A DNA stretch of 5,162 nucleotides from Acidobacteriota bacterium. GTDB lineage: Bacteria; Acidobacteriota; Vicinamibacteria; Vicinamibacterales; 2-12-FULL-66-21. Positions 1 through 4,855 of the stretch are shown here, piece by piece; position 1 is the stretch's first letter, and every line of letters starts with the position of its first letter. A program made the translations under genes and the position numbers. The notes under the pieces were generated by a model, which saw only the letters and a list, made by a program, of their open reading frames with translations, was not told the DNA's origin and did not search any database. The stretch spans positions 1-5,162 of the forward strand of contig JACDCA010000347.1 of NCBI GenBank assembly GCA_013694635.1. Reading direction: 5' to 3'.

Positions 1-438
1 CCACGTTGCGACCGAGATGCCGTCCTGGAGCGTTACGTTGGGGAGCGCCAATGTGCGACGGCGAACGTGCGCTTCGATCAGGTCCCGGGTCGCGCAACAC
101 AGCTCGAAACCGGAATCGAACCGGACGCCCCATCCTCCCGGCGTGAGCCACGCGACGTCGCGGGCGGCGTCGAGAACCTGCGCTCCCTGTTGGACCATTT
201 CAGCGGGGAAACCCGGAAACAGCCGCTCGATCTCGTTCGCGCCTCGCGCGAGCAGCACGTGAACGTGCCGTGACTGCGGTACGCCGGCGCGTGGTGCCGC
301 ACTGGCGCACATAGTCACGGTCCAGAACCGTGACTTGTTCCAAACGCTCCGCCAGCATGGCGGCAACGACCGATCCCACAACGCTGCCGCCGATGACGAT
401 CGCATGCCGGGGTTCGTGGTCTTGCTCGAGGTGGTCAC
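1..438 (-). pseudogene. FAD-dependent monooxygenase, N-terminal part, frame-scrambled, runs off left edge
   Basis: The frame starting at GTG (436-438) is open to the left edge. From about base 290 downward it reads as a flavin monooxygenase/oxidoreductase: a GVPQSRHVHVLLARG segment (about 285-240), then LFPGFP, then a CATRDLIEAHVRRR segment and LPNVTLQDG. These resemble the segment after the first FAD strand in aromatic-hydroxylase-like flavoproteins. The expected FAD-binding start, IVIGGSVVGSVVAAMLAERL followed by VTVLDRD, is present at about 400-314 but one frame away. Two compensating shifts are therefore needed: one near the GGGG run at 409-412, where one extra base would join the GTG start to IVIGG, and one at about 292-313. 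As written, the GTG-frame protein lacks the Rossmann glycine motif and should not bind FAD. A GGAG at 449-452 (minus strand) sits 10 bases before the GTG. It is divergent from the gene at 556. The family call is sound; the substrate cannot be told. The damage may be true mutation or assembly error. Confidence 0.75.
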
Positions 439-555
439 TTGGGGTCTACTCCGTTAGAATCCCCGCCCCCACACGTGCAGGGCTGGGATTCGTTACGATA
501 GCGGCCGGGCGCGAGCGATGTCTTCAGGCGGCGATGAATTTTGGATGAAAGAGCG
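439..555. promoter_or_regulatory. divergent intergenic region with possible promoters
   Basis: This gap of about 117 bases separates the minus-strand flavoprotein from the plus-strand winged-helix gene, so it should hold both promoters. A TTAGAAT at 454-460 could be a plus-strand -10 element, but I find no convincing -35 about 17 bases upstream of it. On the minus strand a GGAG at 449-452 is a plausible ribosome binding site for the GTG at 436-438. Ahead of the ATG at 556 the purine run GAAAGAG (547-553) is a weak ribosome binding site. No clear operator or terminator is visible. Confidence 0.3.
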
Positions 556-1526
556 ATGAAGTCGAGTGCTCCGAACGGCCCGGCTCGTCGGTATCGCTAC
601 ACCTTCGAACCCTACAGCCTCGACACGGCCGCGCGGCTCCTGTCGAAAGGCCACGAGTCGCTGGCGCTGGCCCCGAAGGCGGTCGAGACACTCCTCGTTC
701 TCGTCGAGCGCGCGGGGCAGGTTGTGAGCCGTGACGAGTTGCTCGAGTCGGTCTGGCCGGACGCGTTCGTGGAACCGAACAACCTCGCGCAGCAGTTTCG
801 ATGGTGCGCGAGGCGCTCGATGATCGCGGGAAGCGCCCGCAGTACGTCGAAACTGTTTCGCGCCGGGGATATCGCTTCATTGCCCCCGTGACGTCGCACG
901 CGCGATCGGAATCGATGGCGCGGCCAACTCCAGCGACCGCTCCCGACCATCCCGCAAGTCCGTTACACGCGCAGCGGCACGGTCAACATTGCCTACCAGG
1001 TGGGGCGCACTACCTGCGGCAGGGGGCGAGCCCGGGCGCGGCGCTCGCACTGACGCGAATGAACGCTGAAGTCGACATCCGGCAAGCGTTGCCGCTCGTG
1101 CGCGTGCCGTCACTCGTTCTGCACCGGTCCGGCGATCGCTGTCTGGTGGTCGACGAAGGCCGCTATCTCGCATCGCGAATACCGGGTGCGCGCTTCATCG
1201 AGTTGCCCGGCAACGATCACCTGCCATTTGTCGGCGATCAGGACGCGATTGTTTCCGCGGTGCTCGCCCAGGCCGGCATCGCCGCGAGCGCCGGTCTGCA
1301 CACGCGTGAATGCGCACAGCGCAACGGCGGCGTCGAAGGGATGGCAGTGAGCGTCGCCCGCGCAATCGCGGAGCGCGCGGCGCCGGGCGAGTTGCTCATC
1401 TCACGGACCGTGAAGGACCTCGTCGCTGGCGTGGCGTTCAGATTTACCGAACGCGGCCGCCACGTGATGCCCGAGGATGCGGGGGAGTGGCGCCTCTACG
1501 CCGTGCAGTCGTTCGTGGGCGTATGA
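556..1526 (+). pseudogene. broken winged-helix / alpha-beta hydrolase / nucleotide-cyclase fusion
   Basis: The start chosen is ATG 556, after a weak purine-rich ribosome binding site. Bases about 589-885 encode a Trans_reg_C (OmpR/PhoB-type) winged helix: FEPYSLDTAARLL, LAPKAVETLLVLVE, VVSRDELLESVWPD, then, one frame over from about 795, MVREALDDRGKRP and YVETVSRRGYRFIAPV. Adding one base at about 795-797 restores QQ-x-SMVREAL. A second shift at about 940-948 puts IPQVRYTRSGTVNIAYQVG (949-1005) in another frame; this is the usual start of the hydrolase domain in such fusions. The text then jumps at about 1010 to YLRQGASPGAALALTRMN and VPSLVLHRSGDRC ... LPGNDHLPFVGD, the C-terminal third of the hydrolase, so the part with the nucleophile elbow is missing. 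Another jump at about 1255-1290 leads to AGLHTRECAQRNG ... SRTVKDLVAG ... GEWRLYAV, the tail of a class III cyclase without its metal-binding FTDI segment. Intact relatives have about 550-600 residues. The DNA-binding half would need the frame restored; neither enzyme domain can be active. Confidence 0.72.
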
Positions 1527-1533
1527 TTCTGGA

Positions 1534-2481
1534 ATGACGCGCCGTTTCCTTGCGCTGGTCCTTCTCGCCGCGGCGGCCGGCGGCGTCATGCGCGCGCAGG
1601 CGCCGCCCGGCGCACCTGTGCCCGACCGTGTCCTCACCCTCCAGGCCGTCGCGCAGGACCGCAAGGGCAACCCGGTCACCGATCTCAAACGTGAGGAGGT
1701 CGAGGTCTGGATCAACGGCTTCCGCGTCCCGATCCAGACGCTGGTCGCGGTCACACCGACGACAACGGAGCCGACCGGACGGCTGATCGTGCTGCTGCTC
1801 GACAACATCACCATCGATCCGCGGATGGTTCCGCGCGTGAAGGAAGTGGCGCGGCGTTTCGTGACGAAAATGCTGCCGGAGGATCGCATCGCGGTCGTCA
1901 TGCTGAACGGCGACGCGGTCGAGGTCACGTCGGATTCCTCGCGCCTCCTGCGACGGATCGAGTCCTACAACCAGACAGCCGCCTTCGTGACCGCCGACCA
2001 TATTGGCACGCAGGTACTGACGACCGTGGCCGCGCTGTCGCGCGAAGTGAGCGAGACGCCCGAACGCCGCAAGGCGATCGTGGCCATCGGTTCCGGGTGG
2101 CTGCTCGACGCGCCGATTCCGCCGCCGCAGGTCGGCGCCGAGGTTCGCCGTGAGTGGCTCGATGCCGTCCGCGCAATGGCGACCGCGGACGTCAATTTCT
2201 ACGTCATCGATCCCGGAGGCGTGGGCACGACCCGCGTCGGGATGGGGAAGGACGGCTTCGCGCGCGACGCCGGCGGCCATGCCTTCGTCAACACCAACGA
2301 TCTCTCCGGCGCCGTCGATCAAATCCTGCGCGAGGGCCAGAACTATTACGTCGTCACGGTTGGCGATCCGCCGGTGGGCCGGAACGCTCCCGTGCGCGAG
2401 CTGGACGTCCGCTCCCTTCGCCGCAACGTCACCGTCCGCGCCCGCCGCGCAATTCCTGGCGGGGGGATGCCTAACCCCTGA
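1534..2481 (+). CDS. secreted VWFA-related domain protein
   Basis: This is an intact 315-residue protein. ATG 1534 is chosen over upstream in-frame starts because it opens a clean signal peptide: MTRR, a hydrophobic core FLALVLLAAAAGGV, and an AQA cleavage site near residue 23. Export to the periplasm or beyond is inferred. Residues about 33-70 (VLTLQAVAQDRKGNPVTDL, then VEVWINGFRVPIQTL) match the short beta-domain that precedes VWFA in the acidobacterial VWFA-related family (TIGR03436 type). Residues about 83-275 form the VWFA fold: RLIVLLLDNITID, the RIAVVMLNGDAVEVTS strand, KAIVAIGSGWLLD, VNFYVIDPGGV, AGGHAF, and LREGQNYYVVTV. The C-terminal VRELDVRSLRRNVTVRARR is also typical of the family. 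The metal site is atypical: D90-N-I-T-I replaces DxSxS. Only seven bases separate it from the broken upstream gene, and the ribosome binding site (TGGA) is poor, so translation may once have been coupled. The molecular role is unknown; such proteins are thought to act in binding or surface assembly. Confidence 0.85.
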   Translation: MTRRFLALVLLAAAAGGVMRAQAPPGAPVPDRVLTLQAVAQDRKGNPVTDLKREEVEVWINGFRVPIQTLVAVTPTTTEPTGRLIVLLLDNITIDPRMVPRVKEVARRFVTKMLPEDRIAVVMLNGDAVEVTSDSSRLLRRIESYNQTAAFVTADHIGTQVLTTVAALSREVSETPERRKAIVAIGSGWLLDAPIPPPQVGAEVRREWLDAVRAMATADVNFYVIDPGGVGTTRVGMGKDGFARDAGGHAFVNTNDLSGAVDQILREGQNYYVVTVGDPPVGRNAPVRELDVRSLRRNVTVRARRAIPGGGMPNP

Positions 2482-2573
2482 TCACTGATCGCTTATCCCC
2501 GAACCGATCCCGGATCCCGGATCCCGGATCGGTCTGAAGATCAGGGATCAACGATCAGAGATTAAGGATTCCG
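2480..2573. repeat. heptad-phased GATC repeat array
   Basis: GATC occurs at 2480, 2487, 2506, 2513, 2520, 2527, 2539, 2546 and 2553. Steps within each group are exactly 7 bases, and the groups are separated by 19 and 12 bases (7-base multiples plus 5). Degenerate members follow as GATTAAG (2560) and GATTCCG (2567), and TATCCCC (2494) continues the first group. The core is GATCCCG three times in tandem (2506-2526). The first GATC overlaps the stop codon TGA (2479-2481) of the VWFA gene. About 0.3 GATC sites would be expected by chance in this length. The array resembles, in form only, the short heptanucleotide repeats known from cyanobacterial intergenic DNA. Its role is unknown; it may be a slippage product or a transcription-end structure. 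Confidence 0.8.
2503..2533 (+). terminator. strong hairpin after the VWFA gene, possible terminator
   Basis: The 31 bases can fold into one stem. The outer arms ACCGATCC (2503-2510) and GGATCGGT (2526-2533) pair over 8 bp. After a single C-C mismatch, a further 5-6 bp pair around a small loop centred at 2518. No T run follows, so it is not a textbook intrinsic terminator, but it lies 22 bases after the stop codon, where transcript ends are expected. Because the stem is built from the tandem GATCCCG repeat, the hairpin could be a by-product of the repeat. Confidence 0.4.
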
Positions 2574-2583
2574 GGCCCAAGGC

Positions 2584-2633
2584 CGTTGACCTTGAGTGCA
2601 GCCGGTAATACTCTTACTTCTAGGAGTAATACC
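2584..2633 (+). promoter_or_regulatory. promoter, operator and ribosome binding site of the vapBC operon
   Basis: A TTGACC at 2585-2590 and a TAATAC at 2606-2611 form a plausible but short-spaced (15 bp) promoter. Overlapping it is a near-perfect inverted repeat: GGTAATACTC (2604-2613) and GAGTAATACC (2624-2633), one mismatch. Each arm contains GTAATAC, itself palindromic around its centre base, at 2605-2611 and 2626-2632, exactly 21 bp apart. TTAC (2614-2617) and GTAA (2626-2629) add an inner dyad. The strong ribosome binding site AGGAG (2622-2626) lies 7 bases before ATG 2634 and runs into the right arm. Autorepression by the antitoxin or the VapBC complex is inferred from the known behaviour of such operons. 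Confidence 0.6.
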
Positions 2634-2858
2634 ATGCGAATCACCACGAAAGGGCAGGTCACCATCCCTCAGGCATTCCGCGTGGCGCTGGGTCTGCTGC
2701 CCCAGTCCGAGGTGGAGTTCGAACTCGACGGCGATTCCGTGCGCATCAGGAAGGCGCGGAAGAGCACCAGCCGCGGCGCGGCGGTGATCGCGCGCATGAA
2801 GGGGACGGCGACCTCCAGGCTCACGACCGACCAGATCATGAAGCTGACGCGAGCCTGA
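2634..2858 (+). CDS. vapB: VapB-type antitoxin, AbrB/SpoVT family
   Basis: This 74-residue protein has the swapped-hairpin AbrB/MazE DNA-binding fold at its start: MRITTKGQVTIP (1-12), then an FRVALGLLPQSEVEF segment and ELDGDSVRIRK (30-40). The family uses this domain as a dimer to bind its own operator. The tail (about 45-74) has RGAAVIARMKG and LTTDQIMKLTR, the region that in VapB proteins wraps around and blocks the PIN toxin. ATG 2634 is preferred over the in-frame upstream starts because AGGAG stands 7 bases ahead and the domain begins right at the methionine. The stop codon lies two bases before the GTG of the toxin gene, so the two are almost certainly co-transcribed and translationally coupled. 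It is intact, unlike the genes on either side of this block. Confidence 0.9.
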   Translation: MRITTKGQVTIPQAFRVALGLLPQSEVEFELDGDSVRIRKARKSTSRGAAVIARMKGTATSRLTTDQIMKLTRA

Positions 2859-2860
2859 AT

Positions 2861-3262
2861 GTGGCAACGCTGGTCGACAGCAACGTCATCCTCGACGTCG
2901 TCACCGACGATGCGGAGTGGGGGGACTGGTCGGCGTCGATGCTCTCTCGGGCCGCACAATCCGGGCGGCTCGTCATCAATCCGCTCATCTACGCCGAGGT
3001 GTCCTGCGGTTTCGATCGGATCGAAGAGCTCGATGACGCGGTGCCACCAGACTACTTTGCGCGGGAGCCGATGCCATGGCCGGCAGCGTTCCTCGCCGCG
3101 AAAGCGTTCATGAAGTATCGCCGTCGGGGTGGCGCCAGCAGGGCGCCATTGCCGGACTTCTATATCGGCGCCCACGCAGCGATCGCGCGTTACACGCTCC
3201 TCACGCGCGAGGCGCGGCGTTACTCCACGTATTTCCCGAAGTTGCGGATCATCGCGCCGTAA
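2861..3262 (+). CDS. vapC: VapC-type PIN-domain ribonuclease toxin
   Basis: This 133-residue protein is of normal VapC length. It opens with VATLVDSNVILDV (first catalytic Asp at residue 6, second acidic at 12), has the central glutamate in YAEVSCGF (E46), and the late aspartate in PLPDFYIGAHA (D99). It ends with the typical LLTREARRYSTYFPKLRII. The fourth acidic position, usually Asp in LLTRDxRRY, is Glu (E117) here, a conservative change likely to keep metal binding. VapC toxins are Mg2+-dependent RNases acting on tRNA or rRNA; the target here cannot be told. GTG 2861 is the only start that keeps the N-terminal beta strand; the overlapping ATG at 2859 is in another frame and not used. It starts two bases after the vapB stop with no ribosome binding site of its own beyond the end of vapB, which suits coupled, lower expression than the antitoxin. 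Confidence 0.9.
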   Translation: MATLVDSNVILDVVTDDAEWGDWSASMLSRAAQSGRLVINPLIYAEVSCGFDRIEELDDAVPPDYFAREPMPWPAAFLAAKAFMKYRRRGGASRAPLPDFYIGAHAAIARYTLLTREARRYSTYFPKLRIIAP

Positions 3263-3341
3263 GCGGGCCTCATCTGCTTTCGGGTGGAGGGAGTCGGTGC
3301 CTGGGATTCACGACCGAATATCACAGGTGCCGGCGGGCACG

Positions 3342-3347
3342 TATAAT
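3342..3347 (+). promoter_or_regulatory. consensus -10 element TATAAT before the propeller gene
   Basis: TATAAT matches the -10 consensus exactly and is the only perfect one noticed in the window. No good -35 is visible at the proper spacing; an inverted repeat GTGCC (3327-3331) / GGCAC (3336-3340) fills the spacer instead. The beta-propeller homology begins only a few bases downstream (about 3349), leaving no room for a leader, start codon or N-terminal domain. The element may thus be the promoter of a gene whose 5' part has been lost. The 80 bases between the vapC stop and this point hold nothing else I can support. Confidence 0.4.
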
Positions 3348-4719
3348 CCCACCTCCGAATGTCAGCCTGTCGCCGGACGGCAACACGCTCGCGTTCTCCG
3401 CCCTCATCGACGGCCAGACGCAGGTCGGGGTGATGAACCCCACAACCGGTGACTGGTCGCTGCTGACCCGCGACCGTGCGCGCGGCGCGGTCGTCCATCT
3501 CGCGTGGGCGCGTGACGGTTCGCGGCTGCACTTCAGTCGGCACCAGTCGGAGAGCGGCGACCTGTTCACCGTCCCGGCCCTGGGCGGCGAAGCCCGCCTG
3601 GTGATCGAAAATGCGACCGGCCCCGAACCCCTGCCGGATGGTTCGCTGCTGTTCGTCCGACTGAACGCCGAAGGACGCGAGCAACTGCACCGGTTCTGGC
3701 CAGAGACGGGACGCCTCGCGCCGCTCCCGGTGACTGTGTACGCCTCCTTCGTCTTGTCGTTGCGCGCGTTCCCCGACGGCCGGGAGGCGGTGTTGTTCGG
3801 GCGCCCACTGAGCGCACCGCGCACCGACCCGCTGCAGTTGCTGGCGGTCGACGTGGACTCGGGTCGCATGCGCCGGCTTGCACCATGGCTGTCGGTGCCG
3901 AGCGGCACGGAAGAGGCGTGGCCGGTGGGTGTCAGCGTTGGCGGAACCGACGTCTTCATCGTCGAATACTCGGGACATTCGTCCACGCTGATTGCCGTTC
4001 CACGCGACGGGTCTGCCAGGCGCCGCGTCCTCTTTACGACGACGCAGTTGATCATTGCGGCCGACGAGGGGGCGGGCGGGCGGCTCTACGTCGATCAGGC
4101 GGACCGATCGATCGATCGAGCATCTCAGGTTCGGCGTCGCCGGTGGTGTTCCGGAGGTGCTCGCGAGCGGGCTCGCCACCACCGCCCTCGCAGCGCTGCC
4201 GTTGGGCGATGCACGGACGGCTTATGCCATAGCAGCGAACGGTCGCTTTCGTATTCTCGCCGGCCGTCCGCGCGAAGAGCTTGTGCCGTTCGTGGAGACA
4301 CGCGATCAGACCCGCGGGCCCATGGTGCGGTTAAACGATCGCGAGTTCGCGTTCATCGGCGGAACCGAGGAGGAGCCGGTACTTGCGGTGGCGTCGATGA
4401 TCGATGGCCGTGTCGTCCGCCGGGTCGAAGGGACACGCGGACGACGTATGACGCGCGTGGCGGCGTCGTCCGCAGTACCCTCTGGCCGGCGGCCATCGGC
4501 CGCGACGGACGAGTGGCCGTTGTCGTCGGGACCAGCGACTCCTGGTTCTGGGGACCAGCGGTGTTCGACCTGAACACCGGCCGGGTGGACCGCGGGCGAG
4601 TCGATTACGCCGGCGACGTGGAAATCGATCTGAGGTGGGACGGCGATCGGATCCTCGCGCTTGCGCGGCGCATCGAGGCGGCCCTTTGGCGCTTCGAGCG
4701 GCGACCTGTCGACCCGTGA
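3343..4719 (+). pseudogene. broken TolB/PD40-type beta-propeller protein
   Basis: Three frame segments together read as one propeller. Segment one (3349 to about 4104) has repeated blades: NVSLSPDGNTLAFSA, LAWARDGSRLHFSRH, EPLPDGSLLFVR, LRAFPDGREAVLFGR, VGGTDVFIVEYSG, LYVDQADRSI. Segment two (about 4118-4460), one frame over, has EHLRFGVAGGVPEV, AYAIAANGRFRILAGRP and NDREFAFIGGTEEEPVLAV. Segment three (about 4498-4719), back in the first frame, has GRDGRVAVVVGTSDSWFWG, VFDLNTGRV and LRWDGDRILALARRIEAALW, ending at TGA 4717. The first shift lies in the repeat CGATCGATCGATCGA (4105-4119); removing one 4-base unit joins DRSI to EHLRF. The second junction (about 4460-4497) appears also to lack sequence. 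No credible start exists: the frame has no ATG before 3433. In Acidobacteriota such propellers often follow a Ser/Thr kinase or a peptidase domain; neither is present, so a 5' loss is likely. Function beyond a propeller scaffold cannot be assigned. Confidence 0.72.
4105..4119 (+). repeat. CGAT tetranucleotide repeat at a frameshift point
   Basis: CGAT is repeated 3.75 times (CGATCGATCGATCGA). The propeller reading frame changes exactly here: the upstream frame reads DRSID-RASQ and the downstream homologous frame reads DRSIEHLRF. Loss of one unit would join the two. The sequence supports slipped-strand mispairing as the cause; whether it switches back and forth in the cell is not shown, and so few copies argue against high mutability. 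Confidence 0.75.
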
Positions 4720-4746
4720 TCGCTCATCGCTGATCTCGAGATCGGG
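4717..4746. repeat. second GATC heptad array, with a 12-bp palindrome
   Basis: Units GATCGCT (4718), CATCGCT (4725), GATCTCG (4732) and GATCGGG (4740) follow each other at steps of 7, 7 and 8 bases. As in the array at 2480, the first GATC overlaps the stop codon TGA of the upstream gene (4717-4719). GATCTCGAGATC (4732-4743) is a perfect palindrome. The array lies between convergent genes and partly covers the end of the small minus-strand frame 4724-4855, so it could also act as a bidirectional transcription end, though no T run follows. Confidence 0.6.
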
Positions 4747-4855
4747 CGCAACGGCGGAAATACCGTCGCCCGCCCGCGGGCACCCGGGTCACGAGTGGGA
4801 CGATGACCAGGGCAGCGGCGTAGAAGAAGAGGAGGTTTTGCGCGGCGCTGATCAC
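4724..4855 (-). CDS. putative 43-residue single-helix membrane protein
   Basis: This short frame starts at GTG (4853-4855), overlapping the TGA of the TPR gene by the four bases GTGA, the classic arrangement for translational coupling. The product opens ISAAQNLLFFYAAALVIVPL: residues 7-23 form one hydrophobic helix, followed by VTRVPAGGRRYFRRCARSR, an arginine-rich tail. The positive-inside rule would place the C-terminus in the cytoplasm. Third codon positions in the hydrophobic part are nearly all G or C, as in the neighbouring genes. The final codons run into the GATC array. I do not recognise a family. It could be a real small protein co-translated with the TPR protein, a remnant of a longer membrane protein, or a chance frame in GC-rich DNA. 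Confidence 0.45.
   Translation of the reverse strand: MISAAQNLLFFYAAALVIVPLVTRVPAGGRRYFRRCARSRDQR

Noticed and set aside
518..559. A 13-codon upstream frame whose stop overlaps the ATG at 556 (ATGA)
   Set aside because: Too short to judge, no clear ribosome binding site, and the gene that follows is broken; the overlap may be chance.
1444..2322. A 292-codon minus-strand open frame opposite the VWFA gene
   Set aside because: Its product is rich in Arg, His and Asp with no recognisable motif, and it lies exactly antisense to a well-supported gene; it is a shadow caused by high GC.
2503..2533. Hairpin as an insertion-sequence end or attachment site
   Set aside because: No transposase or integrase is nearby, and the dyad follows directly from the tandem GATCCCG repeat.
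3076..3342. In-frame extension upstream of the propeller, starting at an ATG inside vapC
   Set aside because: The extension is an out-of-frame reading of vapC, with no likeness to a propeller or signal peptide; it only shows that no stop codon happens to occur.
3220..4182. A 320-codon minus-strand open frame opposite the propeller
   Set aside because: Low-complexity Arg/Pro/Gln-rich product without domains; the plus strand shows clear propeller blades.
4751..4790. GC-rich dyads (GCCCGCGGGC at 4772-4781 and a CGGAAATACCG stem) as a terminator
   Set aside because: No T run on either strand, and the bases lie within the coding part of the small minus-strand membrane frame.
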